Source: Methanocella_A sp049676595 (GTDB taxonomy: Archaea; Halobacteriota; Methanocellia; Methanocellales; Methanocellaceae). From it: DNA of 64,000 nucleotides. The stretch covers positions 3,550,772-3,614,771 of the forward strand of contig NZ_CP187259.1 in the NCBI RefSeq assembly GCF_049676595.1, in the 5' to 3' direction. Shown piece after piece: positions 35,265 to 44,115 of this stretch (the stretch's first letter is position 1; every line of letters starts with the position of its first letter). The notes beneath the pieces are model-generated. The model was not told where the DNA came from. It did not search any database and saw nothing but the letters and a program-made list of their open reading frames with translations. Both the position numbers and the translations under genes were made by a program.

Positions 35265-36032
35265 ATGCAGGTCTATCTCGGGGACATCATCCCCACTTCC
35301 ACGCTGGACTGGCCGGGCAAGGTAGTGCTCGCGATATTTTTGAAAGGCTGCCCGTTCCGGTGCCCGTACTGCGCTAACCCCCAGTTCATCGAGCCGGACT
35401 CAGGCGAGCCGACGGACACGGATAGAGTCATCGCGGAGATCGACAAAGCGAAGGATTTCATCGACGGCGTCGTGTTCTCCGGCGGGGAGCCGCTCATGCA
35501 GTTTGCAGCCTTTGAGACTATCGCGGCACATGCGAAGAGCCTCGGCCTGCTGGTAGGCATACAGACGAACGGCGCATATCCTGAGAGGATCGGGAAGCTC
35601 GTCGAAGAAGGCCTGCTGGACGCGGTCCTGCTGGACGTCAAAGCGCCCCCGGAGCCCGAGAAGTACCTGCGGGCGGCAGGGGTGCCGGACAGGAAAGAGA
35701 CTTCTGACGCTGTGTACGGCTCGGTCAGGCTCTGCAACGGGTTCCGCTCCGAGGGTAAACTGGCCTACTACGAGGTCCGGACGACGGTCTTCGCCGGCAT
35801 TTCTAATACCCCGGAAGAGATCGCTGCCATCGCTGCTGAGCTCGCCTGCGACGCCTATGTGCTGCAGCAGGGGAGGCCGGAGATCGCCATGGACGAAAAC
35901 ATCAGAAAGCTTGAGGCTGTACCGAGAAACGAGCTCATGGAACTGGCCAGATTAGTGAAGAGCGACCAGATCAGGACGGTAAAAGATAGAACGAGAGAGA
36001 TGGGCGACGAGATCGTCCGCCCCCAAAAATAG
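35265..36032 (+). CDS. nrdG: anaerobic RNR activating radical SAM protein
   Basis: A 255-residue radical SAM activase. It binds a [4Fe-4S] cluster through CPFRCPYC (CxxxCxxC, residues 29-36) and installs the glycyl radical on NrdD. GVVFSGGEPLMQ near 67-78 is the SAM-binding GGEP motif. The DWPGKVVLAIFLKGCPFRCPYC arrangement at the N-terminus is that of the archaeal NrdG/NrdG2 group. Placement directly after nrdD supports the assignment. In front of it an AT-rich stretch (about 35200-35250) may hold a separate promoter. Confidence 0.9.
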   Translation: MQVYLGDIIPTSTLDWPGKVVLAIFLKGCPFRCPYCANPQFIEPDSGEPTDTDRVIAEIDKAKDFIDGVVFSGGEPLMQFAAFETIAAHAKSLGLLVGIQTNGAYPERIGKLVEEGLLDAVLLDVKAPPEPEKYLRAAGVPDRKETSDAVYGSVRLCNGFRSEGKLAYYEVRTTVFAGISNTPEEIAAIAAELACDAYVLQQGRPEIAMDENIRKLEAVPRNELMELARLVKSDQIRTVKDRTREMGDEIVRPQK

Positions 36033-36033
36033 A

Positions 36034-36642
36034 TTACTTATTATTCGCCACAGCTGGCGCTGCCTCGGCCGGCAGCGAAGGCTGTCCCGACTTTTTCTGG
36101 AGGTGCAACTGCTGCTTCTTGCGCTTCTGGCACTCCACGTTCATGTGTTTCCACAGCTTGTGCTCGATCATTTCCCGCCTGTACTCCGGGTCATAGCTTA
36201 ATACTGAGAAGAGGGCCAGCCCGGCCAGCAGCGCCACAAAGACCAGCAGCAGGGCTACGGCGAGGTAGGTAAGCTGCGTGAAGAGGCCCTGGTAGTACAT
36301 ATAAGCCTCTGCGGCGACCACCAGTACCAGAGGAAGAAAGAGGCATGCGTAGGACAGCCAGACCATGATGGGGCGATGTACCCGGTTTTTCGCCTTAAAG
36401 GCGGAGATCGTATCCATGGCAGCCAGCCGCTCCGGCGTCGTACACGTAGCCGTGATAAATGCGGAGACGTCCTTTACCTGGTCCTTCGACAGGGATGTCC
36501 CGGCCAGCCCTACCAGCATATAGCCGATCACAGGCAGCGAACCGGCGAGATGCTCTTCAGTCCGTTTCTCGATCGACGCCCTGATGGCGTATACTTTTTT
36601 AATCGTGCTCAGGATCATCTCTTCGTTGCTCATGGTAGTCAC
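36034..36642 (-). CDS. two-TM membrane protein of unknown function
   Basis: A 202-residue protein with a soluble helical N-terminal half (residues 1-90) and two adjacent hydrophobic helices at about 92-118 and 122-148 (SYACLFLPLVLVVAAEAYMYY and LTYLAVALLLVFVALLAGLALF). They are followed by a highly basic, Gln/Lys-rich tail (QKRKKQQLHLQKKSG) and an Ala/Pro end. The hairpin topology leaves both ends in the cytoplasm. I do not recognise a family. It is convergent with nrdG, with the two stops 1 bp apart. Confidence 0.6.
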   Translation of the reverse strand: MTTMSNEEMILSTIKKVYAIRASIEKRTEEHLAGSLPVIGYMLVGLAGTSLSKDQVKDVSAFITATCTTPERLAAMDTISAFKAKNRVHRPIMVWLSYACLFLPLVLVVAAEAYMYYQGLFTQLTYLAVALLLVFVALLAGLALFSVLSYDPEYRREMIEHKLWKHMNVECQKRKKQQLHLQKKSGQPSLPAEAAPAVANNK

Positions 36643-36779
36643 TAGCCTTCTGAGATATAAATTACCGCTTAACAGACAAAAATTTTTCGTTTTTATTCCC
36701 GCTGAGGCGGAAAAATTTCCACACAGGCGCCTGTAGTGAATACTATTGCTGCTTTATGTATCTGAGCCCGTGAAGGAAA

Positions 36780-36948
36780 ACGAACGCTGCACTGTGCCAG
36801 AAACACAGATTCTGACAGATTCCACAGATTGCACAGATACGACTTGAGAAGAAAATTGTTGTCCATACGACATTATATATCCAGTAGCCATCTGTGAAAT
36901 CGGTGTAATCTGTCAGAATCTGTGATCCTGGCACAGCGCAGCGTTCGT
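36780..36948. repeat. family A inverted-repeat element, copy 3
   Basis: Arms at 36780-36811 and 36917-36948. Outer ends read ACGAACGCTGC and GCAGCGTTCGT; one arm has CACTGTGCC where others have CGCTGTGCC, and the left inner end is GAAACACAGATT instead of GGATCACAGATT. The element is 169 bp and is followed by TTGTTGTCAC, a flank shared with other copies. It is the main content of the 430-bp gap 36643-37074. Confidence 0.85.
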
Positions 36949-37074
36949 GTTGTTGTCACGCATCGCCCGGGCAGGAAGTTCGCAGTGCAGCACACACCGA
37001 AATTTAAGAGGACACAAGTATTATTATCTAGAACCAGTTAAGACATCCAGCAGAAACAGAGAGGCATTATTTTC

Positions 37075-38025
37075 ATGAAGGTCATCGCGTTCGTGGGTAT
37101 GCCGGGGGCGGGCAAGTCCGTGGCCTCGGACGTCGCCCGGTCCATGGGCCTCCCGGTCATCATAATGGGAGACGTGCTCAGGGAAGAGGTCAAGAACAGG
37201 GGGCTGGCGCCGACGGACGAGAACGTGGGCGGAGTCGCTAATCAGCTGCGCAAGGACGAGGGCATGGACGCCATCGCAAAGCGCTGCATCCCGAAGATTC
37301 AGGCGCTGGGCGCCCGGGTCGTCGTCATCGACGGCATCAGGGGCATCGCCGAAGTCGAAACATTCAGGAAGGCTTTCGGTGAAAACTTCACCCTGGTCAA
37401 GATCGACGCCCCGTTCGAACTGCGGCTGGACAGGCTGCGAAAGAGAATGAGAGCGGATGACCAGGGCACCCCGGAGTGGCTGAAGCAGCGGGACGAGAGA
37501 GAACTGTCCTGGGGCATGGGCCTTGCTATCGAGGCGGCAACAAGGTCTGTAGTCAACCTGGACCCGATCGAGAAATTCCAGAATGAAATTCGATCTGTTA
37601 TCAGGAAGGAGAGCATAGAGATCACGGTTTCGACACTGCTGTTCCCGACCGAGCTGGAGGAGAAGGTCCGCCAGGCTGTCGAGAACATCTTCCCCGGCAC
37701 GAAACTCACGCTGATCCAGAAAGAAGGCTATGTGGACCAGCTGGTAGGAACAGTTACCACGCTGGAGGAGCTGCACGGCCTGCTCAGGCAGCAGAAGATC
37801 CTGGACACCGCCCGCAAATCCATGTTCGCAGGCAAGAAGGGCAACGAGATCGAGCTCCAGCTTAACAAGCAGGCAGCCCTCATGGGCTACGTGAACTTCC
37901 TGGACCACGAGATGGCGCTGGGCGGCATCGACGTGACGATCGTCGACGACGAGCCGGAGCTAATCATAGACTGGCTCGCGCCCCGGACAGCCGAAGGCCG
38001 GCCGGTAGAGGAGATCGACCTTTGA
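37075..38025 (+). CDS. UPF0200 nucleotide kinase fused to UPF0201 protein
   Basis: A 316-residue fusion. Residues 1-180 are a P-loop kinase of the UPF0200 family, related to dephospho-CoA kinase (GMPGAGKS at 8-15, MGDVLREEV near 31, RKRMRADDQGTP lid). Residues 183-310 are UPF0201 (ITVSTLLFPTELEEKV ... LNKQAALMGYVNFLDHE), a small protein related to ribosomal protein L5-like folds. In many archaea the two are separate genes; both functions are unproven. The stop overlaps the TTG start of the next gene, so it heads a three-gene unit with the isomerase and MFS transporter. Confidence 0.85.
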   Translation: MKVIAFVGMPGAGKSVASDVARSMGLPVIIMGDVLREEVKNRGLAPTDENVGGVANQLRKDEGMDAIAKRCIPKIQALGARVVVIDGIRGIAEVETFRKAFGENFTLVKIDAPFELRLDRLRKRMRADDQGTPEWLKQRDERELSWGMGLAIEAATRSVVNLDPIEKFQNEIRSVIRKESIEITVSTLLFPTELEEKVRQAVENIFPGTKLTLIQKEGYVDQLVGTVTTLEELHGLLRQQKILDTARKSMFAGKKGNEIELQLNKQAALMGYVNFLDHEMALGGIDVTIVDDEPELIIDWLAPRTAEGRPVEEIDL

Positions 38026-38801
38026 GCGTGCTCAGCTTCTCCGCTTACAGACTGGTTAACTCCCAGTTCTCCTGGGCCTCGGGCCTCGAAGACATGGGCT
38101 ACGAAGGCTGGGAGATCGTCAGCGAGGGAAAGCAGAAGATCACCCCGGAGACCCTGCCGGAAATCAGGGACATCATCAGCACCGCGAATTTGAGGATCAC
38201 GGTTCACGGCCCCTTTTCTGACCTGAACCTGGCGTCGCTGAACGACCCCATCTGGAACGAGACCATCCGCCAGATCAAGCAATGCGTGGAACTATCGGCG
38301 GACTTTACTGATACGGTGGTCGTCCACCCGGGAGCTTTGTCCCCGCCGGGCAGCGAGATGAAGGACAAAGCCTGGGACAGGAACATCGAGGCTCTCCGGG
38401 CTCTGGCAGCGCACGCCGAAGAGCACGGCGTTCGCCTGTGCCTGGAAAACATGCCAAACATGGAGAAGCTGCTGTGCCGGACACCGGACGAGCTCTTCGG
38501 CATGGTCGAAACCATAGGCAGCGACAGCCTGGGAACGACGCTGGACATCGGCCACGCTAACACCACTAAGAACATCCCTGCTTTTCTGAAAGAGGCAAAG
38601 CGTATCAACCACATTCACATTCACGACAACAAGGGCACCGCTGACGAGCACCTCGCCGTAGGCGACGGCACCGCCGACTGGTCGAAAGTCTTTAAAGGGC
38701 TTAAAGACTATAATGGCGCACTCGTGGTCGAAGGCCGCACCCTGGAAGAGGGGCGGCGCAGCCTTGAGTTCGTTAAGAAGCAGAAGGCGAAAAGCCAATG
38801 A
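38022..38801 (+). CDS. xylose isomerase-like TIM-barrel protein (sugar phosphate isomerase/epimerase family)
   Basis: A 259-residue (beta/alpha)8 protein of the AP endonuclease 2 / xylose isomerase-like superfamily. Metal ligands expected for the fold are seen: H in VHGPFSD, H in VVHPGA, E in CLENMPN, D/H in TLDIGHAN, H in HIHIHDN and E in VVEGR. These proteins are isomerases, epimerases or endonucleases; the substrate here cannot be told. The start is TTG at 38022, overlapping the preceding stop (TTGA), and the stop overlaps the next ATG (ATGA), so translation is probably coupled. Confidence 0.85.
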   Translation: MSVLSFSAYRLVNSQFSWASGLEDMGYEGWEIVSEGKQKITPETLPEIRDIISTANLRITVHGPFSDLNLASLNDPIWNETIRQIKQCVELSADFTDTVVVHPGALSPPGSEMKDKAWDRNIEALRALAAHAEEHGVRLCLENMPNMEKLLCRTPDELFGMVETIGSDSLGTTLDIGHANTTKNIPAFLKEAKRINHIHIHDNKGTADEHLAVGDGTADWSKVFKGLKDYNGALVVEGRTLEEGRRSLEFVKKQKAKSQ

Positions 38802-40000
38802 GCGATAAAAAATTCGATAAGCTCAGGGTCTCCGTACTTGCCCTGGGCCACATGGTCAACGACAGCTACTCAAACGTCGTCCCGCCGCTGCTGCCGTTGC
38901 TGCAGGCGGCCTACGGGCTGACTTATACGCTGTCCGGCCTGATCATGACCGTTTTCACGTTCACCTCGAGCATCATCCAGCCGGTCTTCGGCTACTTCGC
39001 GGACCGCTACGGGCGCCGGTGGATGGTGGCCCTCAGCGTGCTGTGGATCGCTTTCTTCATGTCCATGATAGGCATCGTGGGCTACCTCGGCCTGGACCCG
39101 ACGGGCTCGTACATCGTGATTCTGGCCCTGGTCGGAATGGCAGGCTTCGGCTCGTCGGCGTACCACCCCCAGGCCTCGGCCATGGTGCCCCGCATCAGCG
39201 GCGACCACAAAGGCTTCGGCGTGTCCGTCTTCTCGGCGGGCGGCAACCTGGGCTACGCGATCATGCCCCTTCTGGTAGTCCCCGTCACGGCAATCTGGGG
39301 ACTGGGCGGCGTCATGCTGCTCTTCATACCCGGCCTGCTCATGGCTTTCGTCCTGCAGCGATACGCTCCTGAAGCCCCTGTGGCCGCGGTTCAGCCTGCG
39401 ATAAGAGAATTGTGGCAGGACATCAGATCGGTCGCGCTGCCGCTGACCAAAGTCATCGGCGTGGTCACCATGCGCGCGTGGCTGTTCTTCGGCCTGATCA
39501 CCTTCCTGCCGTCCTACCTGATCCAGTACGAGTCCCAGGAATGGGCAAGCATGGCCCTGTCGCTGATGCTGGTCTGCGGAGCCGCAGGCACCCTCCTCGG
39601 AGGCACCATGTCCGACCGCTACGGGCGCAAGTTCACCATTGTTTCCACGCTCATGCTAACCGGGCCGCTGCTGCTCTGCGCTCTGCTGACCCACGATCTC
39701 TTGCAGCTGGGGTTCTTCGCGCTGGCAGGCCTGGCGCTGCTGGCCTCCTTCTCCCCGGCCGTCCTCATCGCCCAGGGGCTGATCCCTAAAAACCAGGGCA
39801 TGGCCTCCGGCATCATCCTCGGCTTTGCCATCGGCATAGGCGGCCTCGGAGTCTCCGTCACAGGAGCCATAGCCGACGCAACCAGCATCTCCATCGGTAT
39901 GCTCTCCCTGGTACTGCTGCCGATCGCCGCATTCTTAATAGCCCTGCTGTTGCCCGGAAACGTGAGGCCGGAGAAGGCCGGAGTACGGATCGCAAAATAG
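38798..40000 (+). CDS. MFS transporter, fosmidomycin-resistance (Fsr) type
   Basis: A 400-residue major facilitator with 12 predicted helices. GYFADRYGRRW between helices 2 and 3 and GGTMSDRYGRKF between 8 and 9 are the MFS signature repeats. YHPQASAMVPRISG in the middle of the first half is typical of the Fsr subgroup. Family members export drugs or small metabolites with proton exchange. It is translationally coupled to the isomerase gene (ATGA). A second, related transporter is encoded at 40743-41963, beyond the nested repeats. Confidence 0.85.
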   Translation: MSDKKFDKLRVSVLALGHMVNDSYSNVVPPLLPLLQAAYGLTYTLSGLIMTVFTFTSSIIQPVFGYFADRYGRRWMVALSVLWIAFFMSMIGIVGYLGLDPTGSYIVILALVGMAGFGSSAYHPQASAMVPRISGDHKGFGVSVFSAGGNLGYAIMPLLVVPVTAIWGLGGVMLLFIPGLLMAFVLQRYAPEAPVAAVQPAIRELWQDIRSVALPLTKVIGVVTMRAWLFFGLITFLPSYLIQYESQEWASMALSLMLVCGAAGTLLGGTMSDRYGRKFTIVSTLMLTGPLLLCALLTHDLLQLGFFALAGLALLASFSPAVLIAQGLIPKNQGMASGIILGFAIGIGGLGVSVTGAIADATSISIGMLSLVLLPIAAFLIALLLPGNVRPEKAGVRIAK

Positions 40001-40027
40001 AACTTGTTTAGGTGCTCTAGAACGCTG

Positions 40028-40619
40028 ACGATCGCTGCGCTGTGCCAGAAACACAGATTACGACCGATTGACACCGATTGCACAGATGCTACTCGGTATG
40101 AAACAAGATAGATCGAGATACTCTTTCATTTTTATTCAATAGCCATCTGTGTAATCCGTGTAATCTGTATTCCATGAAAATTTCCGTGTGGGAGGTGCTG
40201 AGAGGGTAAGTGAGGAGGCCGGGGAGGATTAAATCAATGGTAATTCCTGAAGCCTGTTATACGAGTGCCCGTACCATTTACACGAAGTACTCGAAGTACA
40301 CGAAGTCTGATAAACAGGCTGACTGCAAGCCGATCTTATAGTAAAACTTCGCGTACTTCGCGTACCTTGTGTACTTCGTGTAAACGGTACCTGACCCCCT
40401 AGAAACCGGGAATCACCATTAGAAACGATCCTCTCTAACCTTTCCATACTCTCCGACCTCCCCTCCAACCTCCTTATCCTCTCAAACCTCCCACTTTAAA
40501 AATCCTCACATACTCCCGGGAACTCTCGGACCTCCCGAAGATTTTTTCATGGGCTTCACTTGAAAACGCCCTTTCCATAACCGAATCAATCTGTGTTTCC
40601 GGCACAGCGCAGCGTTCGT
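40028..40619. repeat. nested inverted repeats: family A copy 4 enclosing families C and B
   Basis: Family A arms at 40028-40059 and 40588-40619 enclose 528 bp instead of the usual 105-112 bp. Part of the normal A interior survives (CACAGATGC near 40081, and CTGTGTAATCCGTGTAATC near 40147). Inside lies a purine-rich arm (GTGGGAGGTGCTGAGAGGG, about 40188-40230) answered by a pyrimidine-rich arm ending CTCAAACCTCCCAC (about 40430-40495). Inside that is a third pair, GTACCATTTACACGAAGTAC at 40271 and GTACTTCGTGTAAACGGTAC ending at 40390, of family B type. Each layer is built from short repeated words. No ORF is present between the two MFS genes. Confidence 0.8.
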
Positions 40620-40742
40620 TTTGTTGTCTCACCGCCTCAGAGCGTCTCTGGCCAGCATGCCAACGGCTGGCACAAACAGTTTTTATACCTTCGCCGCCAC
40701 AATGCTAAAAAAACTGTAAGAAGGGATACCTGTACGCCTGAC

Positions 40743-41963
40743 GTGAAAAACAATAGCGCTTTTGACTCTTTCCGGGTCATGCTGCTGGCTCTCGGCCACT
40801 TTACCGTAGACGTCTACGCGAACCTGCTGCCGCCCCTGTTACCCGTATTTTACATCATGTACAGCCTGAACGACACGGCGATCAGCCTGCTGACGGCGGT
40901 CTTTTCCGTCACCTCCACGCTCATCCAGCCGGTGTTCGGGTACGTAGCTGACAAGTACGGCAAGAAGTGGATTGCGGCGCTGGGCGTGGCGTGGGTTAGC
41001 GTGGGCATGTGCCTCCTCGGGGAAGCGCCGGGCTACATGGCGCTGGTCATAATGGTCGGCCTGGCAGGCATAGGCTCGTCGATGTACCACCCCCAGGCGT
41101 CGGCCATGGTGCCCAGAGTGAGCGGCAACCGCAAAGGCCTGGGCATGTCCCTGTTCATGGCGGGCGGCAACATCGGCTACTCGCTGATGCCCCTTATCGC
41201 AGTCATCATCGTGGCCATCTTCGGCGTACACTCGCTGATCTGGCTGATTCCCCCGGGCATCATCGTGGGCCTGCTGATCTACCTCTACGCACCCAGAATG
41301 GACGTCGACAGGCAGAGCACCCTGGACCTGAAGACGCTCTTCGCCAGTTTTAAAACGGTAAAGGGCCCGCTCACTACGCTGATCACGGTGGTCTCGCTGA
41401 GAGCGTGGGTCTGCATGGGCATGATCACGTTCATTCCCATCTACTACATGCACGGCCACTTCCAGGGATGGACCCTGCTCGGCTACGACATCGCCGGCAT
41501 CGGGTACGCCATAACCCTGTTCCTGTTTATACTGGCCGATGCCATCGGCGGCATCATCGGAGGCTGGGCTGCAGATCGCTGGGGCAAAAAGAAAGTCACC
41601 GTACCGACGCTGCTGGCTGCCGCGCCGTTCTTCTTCCTGACCTTCATCGCCCCGGACATCCTGGTCTGGCCTTTGATCGTAATAGCCGGCGGCCTGGTCT
41701 ACGCGTCCATCTCCCCGACGACGCTGCAGGCCCAGGAAATGCTGCCCCGGAGCCAGGGCATGGCCGGCGGCCTCACGCTGGGCTTCGCCAACGGCATAGG
41801 CGGCCTGCTAGTCTTAGTGACGGGCATGATCTCCGACTACCTCGGCCGGTTCGACGCCATCCTGTCGCTGATCCTGATACTCGTCATCGCAGGGCTTATA
41901 GCGGCAATGCTGCCCCCGGATAAAGTGAAAGTAGAAGCGGTAGCTCCAGTGGTAAGACAATAG
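40743..41963 (+). CDS. MFS transporter, Fsr type (second copy)
   Basis: About 407 residues from GTG at 40743. The frame is open from 40593, but its first 35 codons read through the end of a family A repeat, and GTG 40743 gives an N-terminus (VKNNSAFDSFRVMLLALGHF) that lines up with the first transporter (MSDKKFDKLRVSVLALGHM). It has 12 helices, GYVADKYGKKW and GGWAADRWGKKK loops and the same MYHPQASAMVPRVSG block. The pair therefore looks like an old duplication. The repeats between them include the promoter region. Confidence 0.82.
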   Translation: MKNNSAFDSFRVMLLALGHFTVDVYANLLPPLLPVFYIMYSLNDTAISLLTAVFSVTSTLIQPVFGYVADKYGKKWIAALGVAWVSVGMCLLGEAPGYMALVIMVGLAGIGSSMYHPQASAMVPRVSGNRKGLGMSLFMAGGNIGYSLMPLIAVIIVAIFGVHSLIWLIPPGIIVGLLIYLYAPRMDVDRQSTLDLKTLFASFKTVKGPLTTLITVVSLRAWVCMGMITFIPIYYMHGHFQGWTLLGYDIAGIGYAITLFLFILADAIGGIIGGWAADRWGKKKVTVPTLLAAAPFFFLTFIAPDILVWPLIVIAGGLVYASISPTTLQAQEMLPRSQGMAGGLTLGFANGIGGLLVLVTGMISDYLGRFDAILSLILILVIAGLIAAMLPPDKVKVEAVAPVVRQ

Positions 41964-41972
41964 CGTTGTTAC

Positions 41973-42536
41973 CACGGCGGCACAGCAACACAGCAATAAT
42001 GCGATCTACAACAACCAGGTGGTAACTGGAACCACAGCGGCACAGCGACACAGCAACAATGCGACGCCTAACAGGGTACTCCTTTTAGTCCACGACGACA
42101 CGGAGACAGCCCCTTAACCAAAAATCGGTTACTGGCCAGGTGTTTCAGTATATCCTTATGATCACATGACCGGTAAACTACTTTCTGTAGTGATTCCCGG
42201 GTCTCCAACCTGGTATCAAGAGCGTGTCCCGATTTTATAGTAAAATTCAGGATCGATAGCCTTCACGCACATGAGTCAATCAAGAATTTTTAGAAAATTT
42301 GAGACATTGTCGGTAACATTGAAGGATTGTCTCCTTGCCGTCAGCTCGCCGTGCCGCCGTGAATCAATAAAAAAGGAGCCTTATTATTCAGGTACGGGTT
42401 GTCTCTGTGTCGCCGTGCCGTCGTGGTTCAAATAACCATCCAGCCATCGCTTCTCGCTCTGTCTCTGTGTCGCCGAGCCGTCGTGGTTAGAATCTCTAGG
42501 TTCCAGTAGTCATAATAAGGAGCCGTGTCGCCATGG
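41973..42536. repeat. family D inverted-repeat element, copy 4
   Basis: The most diverged D copy, filling the gap 41964-42564. Left blocks: CCACGGCGGCACAGCAACAC, then CCACAGCGGCACAGCGACAC, then CCACGACGACACGGAGACAG. Right blocks: CGCCGTGCCGCCGTG near 42346, GTCTCTGTGTCGCCGTGCCG near 42400, GTGTCGCCGAGCCGTCGTGG near 42469, and CATAATAAGGAGCCGTG near 42513. The central 200 bp (about 42120-42330) are AT-richer and do not match the core of copies 1-3 well. No ORF of note. Confidence 0.7.
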
Positions 42537-42564
42537 TCAGAACATCCGAGTTCCGGTTGGAGAT

Positions 42565-43056
42565 TTACTGCTCGACCTCTTTGAGCTTATCCGTGATGCG
42601 TTTTAGCGTCTCGGCCATGAGCACCTGGACGTCGGCGCTGGTTTCATCTGCCACTGGATCGCTGCCCTCGATGCGCTTCAGCTCCTCGATGTTACGGATG
42701 ATGCCCTGGACCATCTCGAGCATCTCGTCCAGCGAGATTAAGCCTGCGTAGTAGGCGTAGAAAAACGTGGTCCCGGACCGGACGACCTTTCGCTTGAAGG
42801 CGGCCTCGGCCGAAGCGACGTCCTGCCGGGCGTATTTCTCGTTCATGAACGGGACTAACTCGGGCAGGTTCTCACCGATCCAGGTCATCTGGGACCGGCC
42901 CCGGTCCTTGAAGTCGGCGCACAGCCGGGCGATCGCCCATTCTCTCGCGGTCAGGTGCGTCAGCTCTTTCAGGGTATCGTTGACCTCGGTGTACTTCTTG
43001 CGGTCGAACTTCTGGAACCGCCAATATTTTTCCGGGGTGCCGGCACCTTCGGGCAT
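42565..43056 (-). CDS. conserved euryarchaeal protein (DUF5806-like)
   Basis: A 163-residue soluble protein. The block TAREWAIARLCADFKDRGRSQMTWIGENLPELVPFM (about 36-71) followed by FKRKVVRSGTTFFYAYYAGLISLDEM (about 88-113) is one I associate with a conserved family in haloarchaea and methanogens of unknown function (DUF5806 as far as I recall). The C-terminal 40 residues are acidic helices. It stands upstream of a family D repeat; its own upstream neighbour is the alpha/beta hydrolase gene on the same strand. Confidence 0.65.
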   Translation of the reverse strand: MPEGAGTPEKYWRFQKFDRKKYTEVNDTLKELTHLTAREWAIARLCADFKDRGRSQMTWIGENLPELVPFMNEKYARQDVASAEAAFKRKVVRSGTTFFYAYYAGLISLDEMLEMVQGIIRNIEELKRIEGSDPVADETSADVQVLMAETLKRITDKLKEVEQ

Positions 43057-43133
43057 AGATGAAGAAAGAGAGATGGGCGATAATAAACCTTCCCCTGCCT
43101 CATCCCCTATGAAACGCGCCGGCTGTGAGATGC

Positions 43134-44024
43134 CTATCGGGCCTCCGCCTTCGAAGCCGTTGCGCTGGCTCCCAGCCGTTTTCCAATAAACCCTCGTATG
43201 TGGTCTGCAACGACTCTACAATCCTCCTCCAGCACGAAGTGGCCCGTGTCGAGCAGGTTGAAGTCCACGTCCCTAAGGTCCCGCTTGTAGGGATAAGCGC
43301 CTTCCGCAGGGAAGATCGTGTCATTCTTACCCCATACGATGAGCGTGGGCGGCTGGTATTGCCGGAAGTACGCCTGCCAGGTGTGGTACAGGGGAGGATT
43401 AGTCCTGTAGCTGTAGAACAGCTGGAGCTGTATCTGGTCGTTACCCGGGCGGTTCAGGAAAAACGTGTCCATGTTCCAGCAGTCCGGGCTGATCACCTCG
43501 ACGTTTCTCACCCCGTTGATGTACTGCCACCTGGTAGCTTCCGGAGTCAGGAACTTCCGCAGAGCTGTTTCGTTATCCGGCGTCCGGTCCTTCCAGTAGG
43601 CTTTCAGAGGGTCCCAGAATTCCCGCAGGCCCTCCTCGTAGGCGTTACCGTTCTGGATGATGAGCGTCTCCACCCGCTCAGGATTATCTGCTGCAATTCT
43701 GAAGCCGATAGGTGCACCGTAGTCCATCAAGTACAGGCTATACTTTTGTAAGCCTGAAGCCTGCAGAAATTTCTCCATAACCACTGCGAGGTTGTCGAAG
43801 CTATAATCAAAATCGCCGACACGAGGCATCGAACTGTTCCCGAATCCCGGGTAGTCAGGGGCGATCAGATGAAACTGATCTTCGAGGGCCGGCATGAGGT
43901 TACGAAACATGTGGGACGAGGTGGGAAAGCCGTGGAGCAGCACTATCGCTGGCGAATCCGGTGAGCCTGCCTCGCGGTAAAAAATATCGAGGCCGTCTAC
44001 TTTCTGCGTTTTATAAGAGACCAT
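43134..44024 (-). CDS. alpha/beta hydrolase, haloalkane dehalogenase / epoxide hydrolase type
   Basis: About 296 residues from the ATG at 44024, chosen because GTGAT lies just upstream; an ATG 8 codons earlier has no SD. HGFPTSSHMF at 31-40 is the oxyanion region, and the nucleophile elbow reads LMDYGAPIG with Asp101, so the enzyme would form an alkyl-ester intermediate as dehalogenases and epoxide hydrolases do. WGKNDTIFP supplies the acid and TGHFVLEE the His. A cap domain lies in between. The substrate is unknown. RNase Z is encoded next on the same strand, 68-92 bp upstream. Confidence 0.82.
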   Translation of the reverse strand: MVSYKTQKVDGLDIFYREAGSPDSPAIVLLHGFPTSSHMFRNLMPALEDQFHLIAPDYPGFGNSSMPRVGDFDYSFDNLAVVMEKFLQASGLQKYSLYLMDYGAPIGFRIAADNPERVETLIIQNGNAYEEGLREFWDPLKAYWKDRTPDNETALRKFLTPEATRWQYINGVRNVEVISPDCWNMDTFFLNRPGNDQIQLQLFYSYRTNPPLYHTWQAYFRQYQPPTLIVWGKNDTIFPAEGAYPYKRDLRDVDFNLLDTGHFVLEEDCRVVADHIRGFIGKRLGASATASKAEAR

Positions 44025-44115
44025 GATCACATCACAGTCAGATGTCATTTTCTTTTCAGATAACAGGCTGCACTTGTTTTTACGATCGTTGCAGGGCGAA
44101 GTCCGACAGGTCTGG

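Noticed and set aside
40593..40742. N-terminal extension of the second MFS transporter
   Set aside because: The first 50 codons translate the right arm of a family A repeat and have no counterpart in the first transporter; GTG 40743 fits better.
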